From assembly GCA_900766915.1 (NCBI GenBank), contig CAAFXE010000056.1, positions 1-7,437 of the forward strand: 7,437 nucleotides of DNA, written 5' to 3'. The position numbers and the translations under genes are program-made. This document shows positions 1-4,954 of the stretch, piece by piece. The notes beneath the pieces are model-generated. The model ran no database searches and was not told the DNA's origin. It saw nothing but the letters and a program-made list of their open reading frames with translations. The number at the start of each line of letters is the position of its first letter. Position 1 is the stretch's first letter. This DNA is from Lachnospiraceae bacterium. GTDB lineage: Bacteria; Bacillota; Clostridia; Lachnospirales; Lachnospiraceae.

Positions 1-1
1 A

Positions 2-109
2 AGTGAATTCAGAGCTTGTGAATGCGATGATGAGGCAGATATGGATGAGATGTTTGAGGCATGCTGTGCTCCGATAATGGAAGATTATAAGAAGAGACAT
101 CGTGCGTAG
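2..109 (+). CDS. C-terminal tail of an unidentified protein (5' end outside window)
   Basis: An open frame runs in from the left edge and ends at TAG 107-109, giving 35 residues. The tail is acidic and cysteine-rich in its first two thirds (ECDDEADMDEMFEACC) and basic at the very end (KKRHRA). No domain can be recognised from so little. The stop lies 24 bases before the next start, and no promoter is visible in the gap, so this gene is probably the upstream member of the same operon as the ADP-ribosylglycohydrolase. The frame carries no start, so its length and function are unknown. The assignment as coding rests only on the continuous frame and tight spacing. Confidence 0.5.
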   Translation, partial: SEFRACECDDEADMDEMFEACCAPIMEDYKKRHRA

Positions 110-133
110 GATAGAATCGGGGGTGTTGCTATT

Positions 134-1114
134 ATGAAAAAGAATATTTGGCTTGATGGTATGATGGGACTGGTTGTAGGAGATGCACTTGGAGTTCCAG
201 TACAGTTTTTATCAAGAGATGAAATAAAGAATAGACCGGAAGGACTTGTTACTGGAATGGAAGCTGGCGGTGTTTACAATATGCCAGAAGGTACCTGGTC
301 AGATGATAGCTCCATGGCACTAGCAACACTTGCAAGCATTATAGATAAAAAGTGTGCTGATCCTGCGGATATTATGATGCGTTTTGTTAAGTGGGAGATG
401 AAGGGAGAATATACACCTTTTGGAGAAGCTTTCGACCAGGGCAATACCTGCAGCAGTGCTATTTATAGATTTGCAAAGCTTCCTGATATTAAGACCTGCG
501 GATCTACCGGAGAATATGCAAATGGTAATGGCGCTCTCATGAGAATTCTTCCGGTATGTCTCTATTACTACGATAGGCAGAAAAAGGTTTGTACCTCTGA
601 AGATGAAGCAATAGAAGGTATTCATGTAATCAGTGGGCTTACTCATAATCATATTAGAAGTAAGATGTGCTGTGGTATTTATTATTTTTGTGTCAAGAGC
701 ATTATCGACGGCGTTAAGAAGGAGCAGAAACCTGTCCTTGGGGCTTTGCTACAGGAAGGAATTGATAATGGCTTGAAATATTATGGGAGAGATATTAGCA
801 ATCTGACAGAAATGGCTTACCTGGGAAGACTGTTTCATTTGTTTGAATTCAAAGATGTTCCTGAAGAGAAGATTAGGACTTCTGGATATGTAATTGATTC
901 TATTGAGGCAGCAGTATGGTGTCTGATTACGACGGACTCTTATAAAGATTGTATGCTTAAGGCGGTTAATCTTGGTGATGATACGGATACTGTGGCTGCA
1001 ATAGCCGGAGGACTTGCTGGATTATACTATGGATATGAAGAGATTCCGAAGGACTGGCTTGTGGTAATCAAGAAGCGTGAGTGGATTGAGGGAATGTGTG
1101 AAGGATTGGAGTGA
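134..1114 (+). CDS. ADP-ribosylglycohydrolase (DraG/ARH family)
   Basis: This is a 326-residue, probably cytoplasmic hydrolase of the DraG/ARH family (Pfam ADP_ribosyl_GH), which uses a binuclear metal centre to cut ADP-ribose from modified proteins or from ADP-ribosylated small molecules. The family landmarks occur in order: GLVVGDALG (12-20), the metal motif W-SDDS (55-59), NGNGALMRI (130-138), THNH (170-173) and the C-terminal metal motif GDDTDT (281-286) followed by the helix AAIAGGLAGLYYG. Length is normal for the family and every metal-binding aspartate is present, so it should be active. A GGGGG ribosome site at 120-124 lies 9 bases before the ATG. The next gene follows after 6 bases and encodes another ADP-ribose hydrolase, which supports a shared pathway. 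The substrate cannot be told from sequence: dinitrogenase reductase is only the classical example, and no nif genes are seen. Confidence 0.93.
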   Translation: MKKNIWLDGMMGLVVGDALGVPVQFLSRDEIKNRPEGLVTGMEAGGVYNMPEGTWSDDSSMALATLASIIDKKCADPADIMMRFVKWEMKGEYTPFGEAFDQGNTCSSAIYRFAKLPDIKTCGSTGEYANGNGALMRILPVCLYYYDRQKKVCTSEDEAIEGIHVISGLTHNHIRSKMCCGIYYFCVKSIIDGVKKEQKPVLGALLQEGIDNGLKYYGRDISNLTEMAYLGRLFHLFEFKDVPEEKIRTSGYVIDSIEAAVWCLITTDSYKDCMLKAVNLGDDTDTVAAIAGGLAGLYYGYEEIPKDWLVVIKKREWIEGMCEGLE

Positions 1115-1120
1115 TTATAG

Positions 1121-2389
1121 ATGGATAGAAGAACGAAGAATGTAGAAATTTTCAAGGATTCCGTCAAGCTTATGAATGGCAGCAGTAGGTTGCAGCAGGC
1201 GATTAAGGAATCTGTGAATAAACAGAAGTTATATTTGGAAACAGAAGATGTTGCAGTTCCTGAAAGCAAGGGGCTTAGCTGTAAGACTGTGGTTTCAACA
1301 AAGAGAAGTTTTGAAGCAGCTTCTGCTTATGCAAGAGCAGGTAAGAAGGTTGCGGTACTTAATTTCGCATCGTCTACAAATCCTGGTGGTGGTGTAACAC
1401 ATGGAAGCTCTGCTCAGGAGGAGTGCCTTTGCAGATGCAGTACGCTGTATCCTTGTCTGGATATTGATATGATGTGGAATAAGTTTTATAAGCCTCATCG
1501 TAAGGCTGGAGATCCGCTTTACAATGATGACTGTTTATATACTCCCGGAGTAGTAGTATTTAAGAGCGATATTTCATTTCCAGAAAGAATGGATGAGAAG
1601 AATTGGTATCAGGTAGATGTAATAACCTGTGCTGCACCTAATTTAAGAAATATGCCAAGCAACTTAATGAATCCTTTTGCAGGTAATGCGCCTGCAGATA
1701 TTGAGGAGGATGGTTTATATGAATTGCATCTACAGAGATTAGAGCGAGTATTTAGAGTTGCAGCAGTAAATGGGGCAGAGGTTCTTATATTAGGAGCTTT
1801 CGGATGTGGCGCTTTTTGTAATCCACCGGCAGTTGTTGCCAGAGCTTTCAAAACGATACAGGAGAAATATGCTTCTTATTTTGAGACGATTGAGTATGCA
1901 GTATTCTGTGGCGGTCATGAAACTCAAAATTATGATGCTTTCTGTGAAGTGTTTGGAGCAGAAAAGAAATATGATCTAAGCAGATTTCTTGAAGCTCATG
2001 AAAAGGACTACCAGAGAGCACTGCAGGAAGTGAAGGCAGGATATAAGCGAACACACTGGATGTGGTATATCTTTCCACAGATTCTTGGTCTGGGGCATAG
2101 TAGAACAGCGGTATTTTATTCAATATCAGATATAGGAGAAGCTAAGGCATATTTGAAGGATGCTATTCTTGGCACTCATACTATAGAATTATGCGAAGCA
2201 CTTTTAGCATTAGAGACGAATGATGCTGTAGAAGTATTTGACTGGCCAGATGATATGAAGCTGAAATCCTGCATGACTTTATTTGAAATGGCGGATCCGG
2301 AGCAGGAATTATTTGGAGCAGTGCTGGATAAGTTCTTTAGTGGGGAAAGAGATGAGAATACCATCAAGCTTTTAAAGAAAAAGAAATAA
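1121..2389 (+). CDS. Microbial-type PARG macrodomain fused to a DUF1810 domain
   Basis: This is a 422-residue two-domain protein. Residues about 5-280 match the TIGR02452 / microbial PARG catalytic family. The family signature GGG-X6-8-QEE is intact as NPGGG (87-91), seven residues, then QEE (99-101), with the second glutamate expected to be catalytic. The macrodomain phosphate loop is seen as LGAFGCGAFCNPP (224-236). Residues about 284-418 are a complete DUF1810 domain, recognised by KRTHWMWYIFPQ (309-320), LGLGHS (322-327) and WPDDMKLKSCMTLF (375-388). DUF1810 is usually a stand-alone protein with no function known to me. The PARG half should release ADP-ribose from poly- or mono-ADP-ribose. 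GGAG at 1108-1111, inside the end of the previous gene, gives 9-base spacing to the ATG, so the two are probably translated from one transcript. The family calls are confident; the joint function is unknown. Confidence 0.9.
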   Translation: MDRRTKNVEIFKDSVKLMNGSSRLQQAIKESVNKQKLYLETEDVAVPESKGLSCKTVVSTKRSFEAASAYARAGKKVAVLNFASSTNPGGGVTHGSSAQEECLCRCSTLYPCLDIDMMWNKFYKPHRKAGDPLYNDDCLYTPGVVVFKSDISFPERMDEKNWYQVDVITCAAPNLRNMPSNLMNPFAGNAPADIEEDGLYELHLQRLERVFRVAAVNGAEVLILGAFGCGAFCNPPAVVARAFKTIQEKYASYFETIEYAVFCGGHETQNYDAFCEVFGAEKKYDLSRFLEAHEKDYQRALQEVKAGYKRTHWMWYIFPQILGLGHSRTAVFYSISDIGEAKAYLKDAILGTHTIELCEALLALETNDAVEVFDWPDDMKLKSCMTLFEMADPEQELFGAVLDKFFSGERDENTIKLLKKKK

Positions 2390-2399
2390 TTTTTTCTAA

Positions 2400-2419
2400 T
2401 ACCCCATTACCTGGGTAAT
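2400..2419. repeat. Short palindrome after the PARG fusion gene, possible weak terminator or operator
   Basis: ATTACC (2406-2411) and GGTAAT (2414-2419) form a perfect palindrome around a TG centre. An alternative pairing is TACCC (2400-2404) with GGGTA (2413-2417). A T-rich stretch (CTTTTATTCT) starts a few bases downstream, and a six-T run lies upstream at 2390-2395. As RNA the stem is only 5 base pairs and the T stretch is offset, so termination would be weak. As DNA it could be a protein-binding site between the cargo genes and the recombination module. Confidence 0.25.
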
Positions 2420-2459
2420 TAGACTTTTATTCTCTCCTTGTAGCCGAGAGGAGTCAGAC

Positions 2460-2494
2460 GGACACGGATGTAATAAAGTGCATTGAATGTGTCC
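2460..2494 (+). repeat. Inverted repeat in the leader of the excisionase-like gene
   Basis: GGACAC (2460-2465) and GTGTCC (2489-2494) are perfect complements 23 bases apart, ending 36 bases before the start of the excisionase-like gene. The same leader also carries CTCTC/GAGAG (about 2432-2450). No good -35/-10 pair is seen in 2390-2530, so this gene may be transcribed by read-through from the ADP-ribose genes, with the leader folding in the RNA. This is a structural observation only. Confidence 0.3.
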
Positions 2495-2530
2495 ATGGCT
2501 CACCAGATGAGTGAACAGGAGGAATGAAAG

Positions 2531-2752
2531 ATGGCACATAAAAGAGCAGAGGTACCGGAGCTTGAGAAGATGCTCCAATATGGAAGAAAGAAATTTGTCA
2601 GATACGATGAGGGAGCTAAGCTTTATTCGATGGGCTTGCATACTTTTCAGAATCTGGCGAAGGATGCCGGAGCTGTGTATCGTATTAAAGGTATTGTACT
2701 GGTAAATACGGAGCTGGTGGACGAGTATTTGGAGGCATTCAAAGAGGATTAG
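2531..2752 (+). CDS. DUF6462-type small protein, probable excisionase / recombination directionality factor
   Basis: This 73-residue protein resembles the DUF6462 family of small proteins encoded beside integrases in clostridial islands. The recognisable stretch is VPELEKMLQYGRKKFVRYDEGAKLYSMG (8-35), followed by HTFQNLAKDAGAVYRIKGIVLVNT (37-60). The layout suits a winged-helix, MerR/Xis-like fold: a helix-turn-helix around residues 25-45, then a short hairpin wing (YRIKGIVLVN). An ideal AGGAGG (2517-2522) lies 8 bases before the ATG and fixes the start. Position two genes before a tyrosine integrase on the same strand suggests it bends DNA at the attachment site and directs excision. It could instead act only as a transcription regulator of the element. 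Family recognition is from memory of the pattern; the excision role is inference from fold and context. Confidence 0.75.
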   Translation: MAHKRAEVPELEKMLQYGRKKFVRYDEGAKLYSMGLHTFQNLAKDAGAVYRIKGIVLVNTELVDEYLEAFKED

Positions 2753-2800
2753 TTGGACATGAAGGGACAGCTGAGACTCTGAAATTTTCTCAAAAAGTAC

Positions 2801-2829
2801 TTGATTAAATGGGAACCACAAAGTATAAT
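2801..2829 (+). promoter_or_regulatory. Sigma-A-type promoter for the RHH-integrase pair
   Basis: TTGATT (2801-2806) and a perfect TATAAT (2824-2829) are separated by exactly 17 bases. Transcription would start near 2836-2838, about 20 bases before the ribbon-helix-helix start, whose GGAGG is at 2844-2848. A short inverted repeat TGAGA/TCTCA lies just upstream (about 2772-2792) and might be an operator. This promoter would let the repressor-like gene and integrase be expressed separately from the excisionase-like gene. Confidence 0.8.
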
Positions 2830-2857
2830 GGAATTCTAAAGATGGAGGATTGAAGAG

Positions 2858-3046
2858 ATGCCAAGAATGGGTAGACCAAAGGTTGATGATCCTAGAGAAT
2901 ACAGGGTTAACTTGAGATTCTCGACTGAGCAGAAGGCCTTGCTTGAGGCATACTGTGAGAAACATCATCTGAAGAAAGCACAGGCGCTTATGATGGCTTT
3001 TGATGAAATGATTCGCAAGGATCAGGAAGCCGAAAAGAGCAAGTAG
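2858..3046 (+). CDS. Small ribbon-helix-helix (CopG/Arc-type) DNA-binding protein
   Basis: This 62-residue protein starts with a basic arm containing GRPKVDDPR (5-13). Then come a predicted beta strand EYRVNLRFS (14-22) and two helices, about 23-36 (TEQKALLEAYCEKH) and 38-54 (LKKAQALMMAFDEMIRK). This is the size and order of a ribbon-helix-helix domain, which dimerises and reads DNA with the paired strands. GGAGG at 2844-2848 is 9 bases before the ATG. It lies 37 bases before the integrase and shares its promoter, so it is probably an autoregulator of the integrase unit or an accessory factor at the element end. An antitoxin role is less likely, because no toxin-like partner is adjacent. Fold is fairly sure; specific role is inferred. 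Confidence 0.75.
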   Translation: MPRMGRPKVDDPREYRVNLRFSTEQKALLEAYCEKHHLKKAQALMMAFDEMIRKDQEAEKSK

Positions 3047-3083
3047 AGTCGGCTGTTCCTTATCGATGAGATGAGGTGACAGG

Positions 3084-4310
3084 ATGGCAAGTTCAAGAAA
3101 AGACACGAAAGGGTATGTGCTTCGTACCGGTGAGTGTCAAAGAAGTGATGGGAGATATTCTTATTCCTATACGGACCAGGAGAGCAACCGTCACGTAGTT
3201 TATGCAAAGACCTTAGCGGAACTAAGGAAAAAAGAGAGAAAGATCATTCGTGATTTGGAGGATGGCATTGATGCACATGCTCCGGAGAAGACGACATTGA
3301 ATCAGCTGTATGACAGATACATTGGTCAGAAGTATGATTTGAAGCCAACCACGAAAGCAAATTACATTTACATGTATGATCATTTTGTGAGAGAGGGCTT
3401 CGGCAGGAGAAAGCTTTCTACTATCAAGTATTCGGATGTGAAGAAATTCTACTACGGACTCTTGATGGATAAGACGCTTAAGCCAAATACTTTGGACAAT
3501 GTGCATACGCAGTTGCATCCTGCTTTTCAAATGGCAGTGAGAGATGGACTGATTCGTGTGAATCCGACCGATGGAGTGATGGCTGAGATTAAGAAGAGCC
3601 ATATGTGGGAGCATAAGAAGCGACATGCTTTGACAATTCCACAGCAGAGAGCGTTTACAGAATTCATCACGGATAACAAGGAGTACTGCGGATGGTATCC
3701 GGTAATCATGGTATTACTTGGAACTGGAATGCGTATCGGTGAGTGTTTAGGGCTTCGTTGGGATGATCTGGATTTCGAGCAGCGTATCATTAGTGTGAAT
3801 CATAATATTACCAACAGACCACACGATGATGGAACCTGCACCAAGCATATTTCTACTCCGAAGACAAGATCAGGCTATAGAACAATTCCGATGATTGACG
3901 AAGTGTACGAGGCCTTCCTGATGGAGTATGAGATGCAGAAGTGTATGGGATATGAGTCAGAGACGATTGATGATTATACAAATTTTGTATTCCTGACTTA
4001 TGGTGGAAGCGTGTTATCACCTGGCAGTGTGAACAGAGCTCTGGCTAATATCACTGAGAGTTATAATGCGAAGGAAACGCAGGCTGCAAGATTGGAGAAG
4101 AGAGATCCAATTCTTCTTCCACATTTTTCCGCGCACAATCTGAGACATACTTTCTGTACAAGATTTTGTGAGAACGAGTCGAATCTGAAGGTGATTCAGA
4201 GTGTGATGGGACATTCGGATATTTCCACTACGATGGATATCTACGCTGAGGCAACCGAAGAAAAGAAGCAGGAGATCATGGCTAATCTCCAGGGTAAGAT
4301 TATTATTTAG
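3084..4310 (+). CDS. int: Site-specific tyrosine recombinase (Tn916-like integrase)
   Basis: This complete 408-residue tyrosine recombinase catalyses integration and excision of a mobile element. Residues about 10-60 form an arm-type DNA-binding domain (SYSYTDQESNRHVVYAKTL, then a basic helix). Residues about 70-165 are the SAM-like core-binding domain (TLNQLYDRYI to RVNPTDGV). The catalytic domain carries the whole active site: R217 (GTGMRIGE), K260 (TPKTRSGYR), H351 and R354 (HNLRHTF), H377 (GHSD) and nucleophile Y387 (MDIYAEA). Length is typical for Tn916/ICE integrases. The ribosome site GAGGTGA (3073-3079) is close to the ATG. The gene is the last one of its element here, and phased repeats that could bind the N-terminal arm domain begin about 110 bases downstream. 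Nothing suggests inactivation. Confidence 0.95.
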   Translation: MASSRKDTKGYVLRTGECQRSDGRYSYSYTDQESNRHVVYAKTLAELRKKERKIIRDLEDGIDAHAPEKTTLNQLYDRYIGQKYDLKPTTKANYIYMYDHFVREGFGRRKLSTIKYSDVKKFYYGLLMDKTLKPNTLDNVHTQLHPAFQMAVRDGLIRVNPTDGVMAEIKKSHMWEHKKRHALTIPQQRAFTEFITDNKEYCGWYPVIMVLLGTGMRIGECLGLRWDDLDFEQRIISVNHNITNRPHDDGTCTKHISTPKTRSGYRTIPMIDEVYEAFLMEYEMQKCMGYESETIDDYTNFVFLTYGGSVLSPGSVNRALANITESYNAKETQAARLEKRDPILLPHFSAHNLRHTFCTRFCENESNLKVIQSVMGHSDISTTMDIYAEATEEKKQEIMANLQGKIII

Positions 4311-4421
4311 CCAGCAATTTAATAAGAGAAATAATGTTAACAAAAGTGCATGGATGGATCAAAATGGCACATTTGTTATCAATGGTTATAAATCCGTCAA
4401 GGAAACGCTTCATGTGAGCTG

Positions 4422-4440
4422 ACCACACCGTTTACCACAC
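4422..4440. repeat. Direct repeat ACCACAC x2, candidate integrase arm site
   Basis: ACCACAC occurs at 4422-4428 and again at 4434-4440, starts 12 bases apart, about 110 bases downstream of the integrase stop. Short direct repeats at this place are typical of the arm-type sites bound by the N-terminal domain of Tn916-like integrases. The assignment is positional inference; two copies of seven bases could also arise by chance. Confidence 0.4.
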
Positions 4441-4453
4441 ATAAATTTTCGTG

Positions 4454-4480
4454 TTGGACTATGGTGGACATTGACGGACA
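4454..4480. repeat. GGAC repeat x3 at exact 10-base spacing, candidate integrase or excisionase sites
   Basis: GGAC begins at 4456, 4466 and 4476, giving three units (TTGGACTATG, GTGGACATTG, ACGGACAGGG) in register with the DNA helix, so all copies face the same side. It follows the ACCACAC pair directly and lies just before the candidate core inverted repeat. This order (arm repeats, then core) is what an attachment site should show. Confidence 0.45.
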
Positions 4481-4483
4481 GGG

Positions 4484-4496
4484 CACTTTTCAAGTG
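4484..4496. repeat. Inverted repeat CACTT-TTC-AAGTG, possible attachment core
   Basis: CACTT (4484-4488) and AAGTG (4492-4496) are perfect inverted copies around TTC. Tyrosine recombinases cut between two inverted core-binding sites, and this is the first such symmetry after the phased repeats. The arms are short and the spacer is shorter than the usual 6-8 bases unless the inner arm bases are counted in it, so the crossover point is uncertain. Confidence 0.25.
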
Positions 4497-4680
4497 ATGG
4501 ATGTTGTTGGTTGAACATGGATTTGGATGTAATTTCAATCGGCAAAGTTCCCGACGATGAAGTCATTGGACAAATAAAAAAACAGTATTTATACGGTACG
4601 ATTACCATGAGCTGCTTTTCTAAAGTGAAAACTTAGGATAGTGGCTCTTTTATTTTATCGCTGTAAAAAGTTTACCTCCG

Positions 4681-4719
4681 TGCAAAAAAGTGCAATTTAT
4701 GCAAACTTGTGCAAACTAA
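4681..4719. repeat. Four phased TGCAA direct repeats
   Basis: TGCAA starts at 4681, 4691, 4700 and 4710, so spacings are 10, 9 and 10 bases. The last two copies share the longer TGCAAAC, which occurs again in the operator at 4900. The array ends about 120 bases before the -35 of the sugar-binding protein promoter. It may be an upstream regulator-binding array of the ABC operon, or belong to the element end. A weak promoter-like pair (TTGTGC 4707-4712, TATGGT 17 bases on) overlaps its last copy. Confidence 0.45.
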
Positions 4720-4837
4720 AATGGAAAAATATGGTTTTAACAGTTCGAAATGAGAAAAAGCCTTTAGCAGTATGTTAAAAAATATGGCATAAAATTTGTT
4801 GGACATGCACAAAAACTAAAAGGGTTTTATGAAAGGA

Positions 4838-4866
4838 TTGACAAAAAGTACAAACAGTGATACTTT
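4838..4866 (+). promoter_or_regulatory. Promoter of the sugar ABC transporter operon
   Basis: A consensus TTGACA (4838-4843) is followed after 17 bases by TACTTT (4861-4866), which is preceded by TG at 4858-4859, an extended -10 that compensates for the weak hexamer. Transcription should start near 4873, giving an untranslated leader of about 80 bases before the lipoprotein gene. The leader begins with a small hairpin, AAGGG (4874-4878) with CCCTT (4884-4888). Confidence 0.75.
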
Positions 4867-4896
4867 AATACAGAAGGGGGAAACCCTTAAGAGCAG

Positions 4897-4926
4897 TTCT
4901 GCAAACGCTTGCGAAAAGTTGCAGAA
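4897..4926 (+). promoter_or_regulatory. LacI/CcpA-type operator nested in an inverted repeat, in the operon leader
   Basis: GCAAACGCTTGC (4901-4912) is a near-perfect palindrome centred on CG, of the form GCAA-nCGn-TTGC used by LacI-family sugar repressors. With its flanks (TGCAAACGCTTGCG) it is also close to catabolite-responsive elements bound by CcpA. It lies about 30 bases downstream of the expected transcription start, a position that suits roadblock repression. Overlapping it, TTCTGCAA (4897-4904) pairs perfectly with TTGCAGAA (4919-4926) over a 14-base loop, so the RNA could also form a stem just upstream of the ribosome site at 4940-4946. Confidence 0.6.
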
Positions 4927-4954
4927 AATTACATTATTAGGGAGGAACAATATA

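Larger units (their letters stand above)
2531..4496 (+). mobile_element. Right-end recombination module of an integrative element
   Basis: An excisionase-like gene, an RHH gene and a tyrosine integrase in series, followed by phased repeats, form the usual end module of a clostridial integrative or mobilizable element. The integrase usually lies next to one attachment site, here on its right, so the body of the element should extend left and could include the ADP-ribose genes. No relaxase, conjugation or replication gene is in view, so its transfer class is unknown. The right limit given here is the candidate core repeat and is approximate. The left limit is only the first gene of the module, not an element boundary. 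Confidence 0.6.
4311..4837. other. Non-coding stretch: element end and upstream region of the sugar operon
   Basis: No gene of convincing length is seen between the integrase stop and the sugar-operon promoter. Short frames exist: 4354-4422 (+, 22 residues), 4461-4514 (+, 17 residues), 4517-4636 (+, 39 residues, containing SIGKVPDDEVIGQIKKQYL) and 4459-4608 (-, 49 residues). None has a ribosome binding site. They may be remnants of genes cut by integration or simply chance frames. The stretch also holds the phased repeats listed separately. A loose GAGC/GCTC pairing followed by TTTTATTTTAT (4609-4658) could weakly terminate transcription. No tRNA gene is visible as an integration target. Confidence 0.5.

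Noticed and set aside
320..652. A 110-residue open frame on the - strand inside the ADP-ribosylglycohydrolase gene.
   Set aside because: It is antisense to conserved catalytic motifs and has no domain; other antisense frames within the PARG, integrase and transporter genes were dropped for the same reason.
2511..2705. A + strand frame overlapping the excisionase-like gene in another phase.
   Set aside because: The AGGAGG at 2517-2522 serves ATG 2531, and only the 2531 frame gives a DUF6462-like protein.
2396..3106. A 236-residue open frame on the - strand.
   Set aside because: It lies opposite the well-supported excisionase-like and RHH genes, has odd composition (rich in Leu, His and Ser) with no recognisable domain, and runs across the promoter at 2801-2829.
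4609..4658. GAGC/GCTC pairing followed by TTTTATTTTAT as an intrinsic terminator.
   Set aside because: The stem is only four base pairs with a very long, unevenly structured loop; it is mentioned only as a weak possibility in the non-coding entry.
2752..4807. Shared 10-mer GTTGGACATG at 2752-2761 and 4798-4807 as possible attachment repeats.
   Set aside because: Tens of chance 10-base repeats are expected in a window of this size, and the pair does not flank a sensible element because it would leave the excisionase-like gene outside.
4829..4954. N-terminal extension of the sugar-binding protein from an in-frame ATG at 4829.
   Set aside because: It would overlap the -35/-10 and the operator, has no ribosome site, and would bury the lipoprotein signal peptide that starts at ATG 4955 behind GGGAGGA.
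4311..4954. A tRNA gene or CRISPR array in the non-coding region.
   Set aside because: No cloverleaf-like arms or T-loop sequence were seen, and the repeats present are too short and closely spaced for a CRISPR array.
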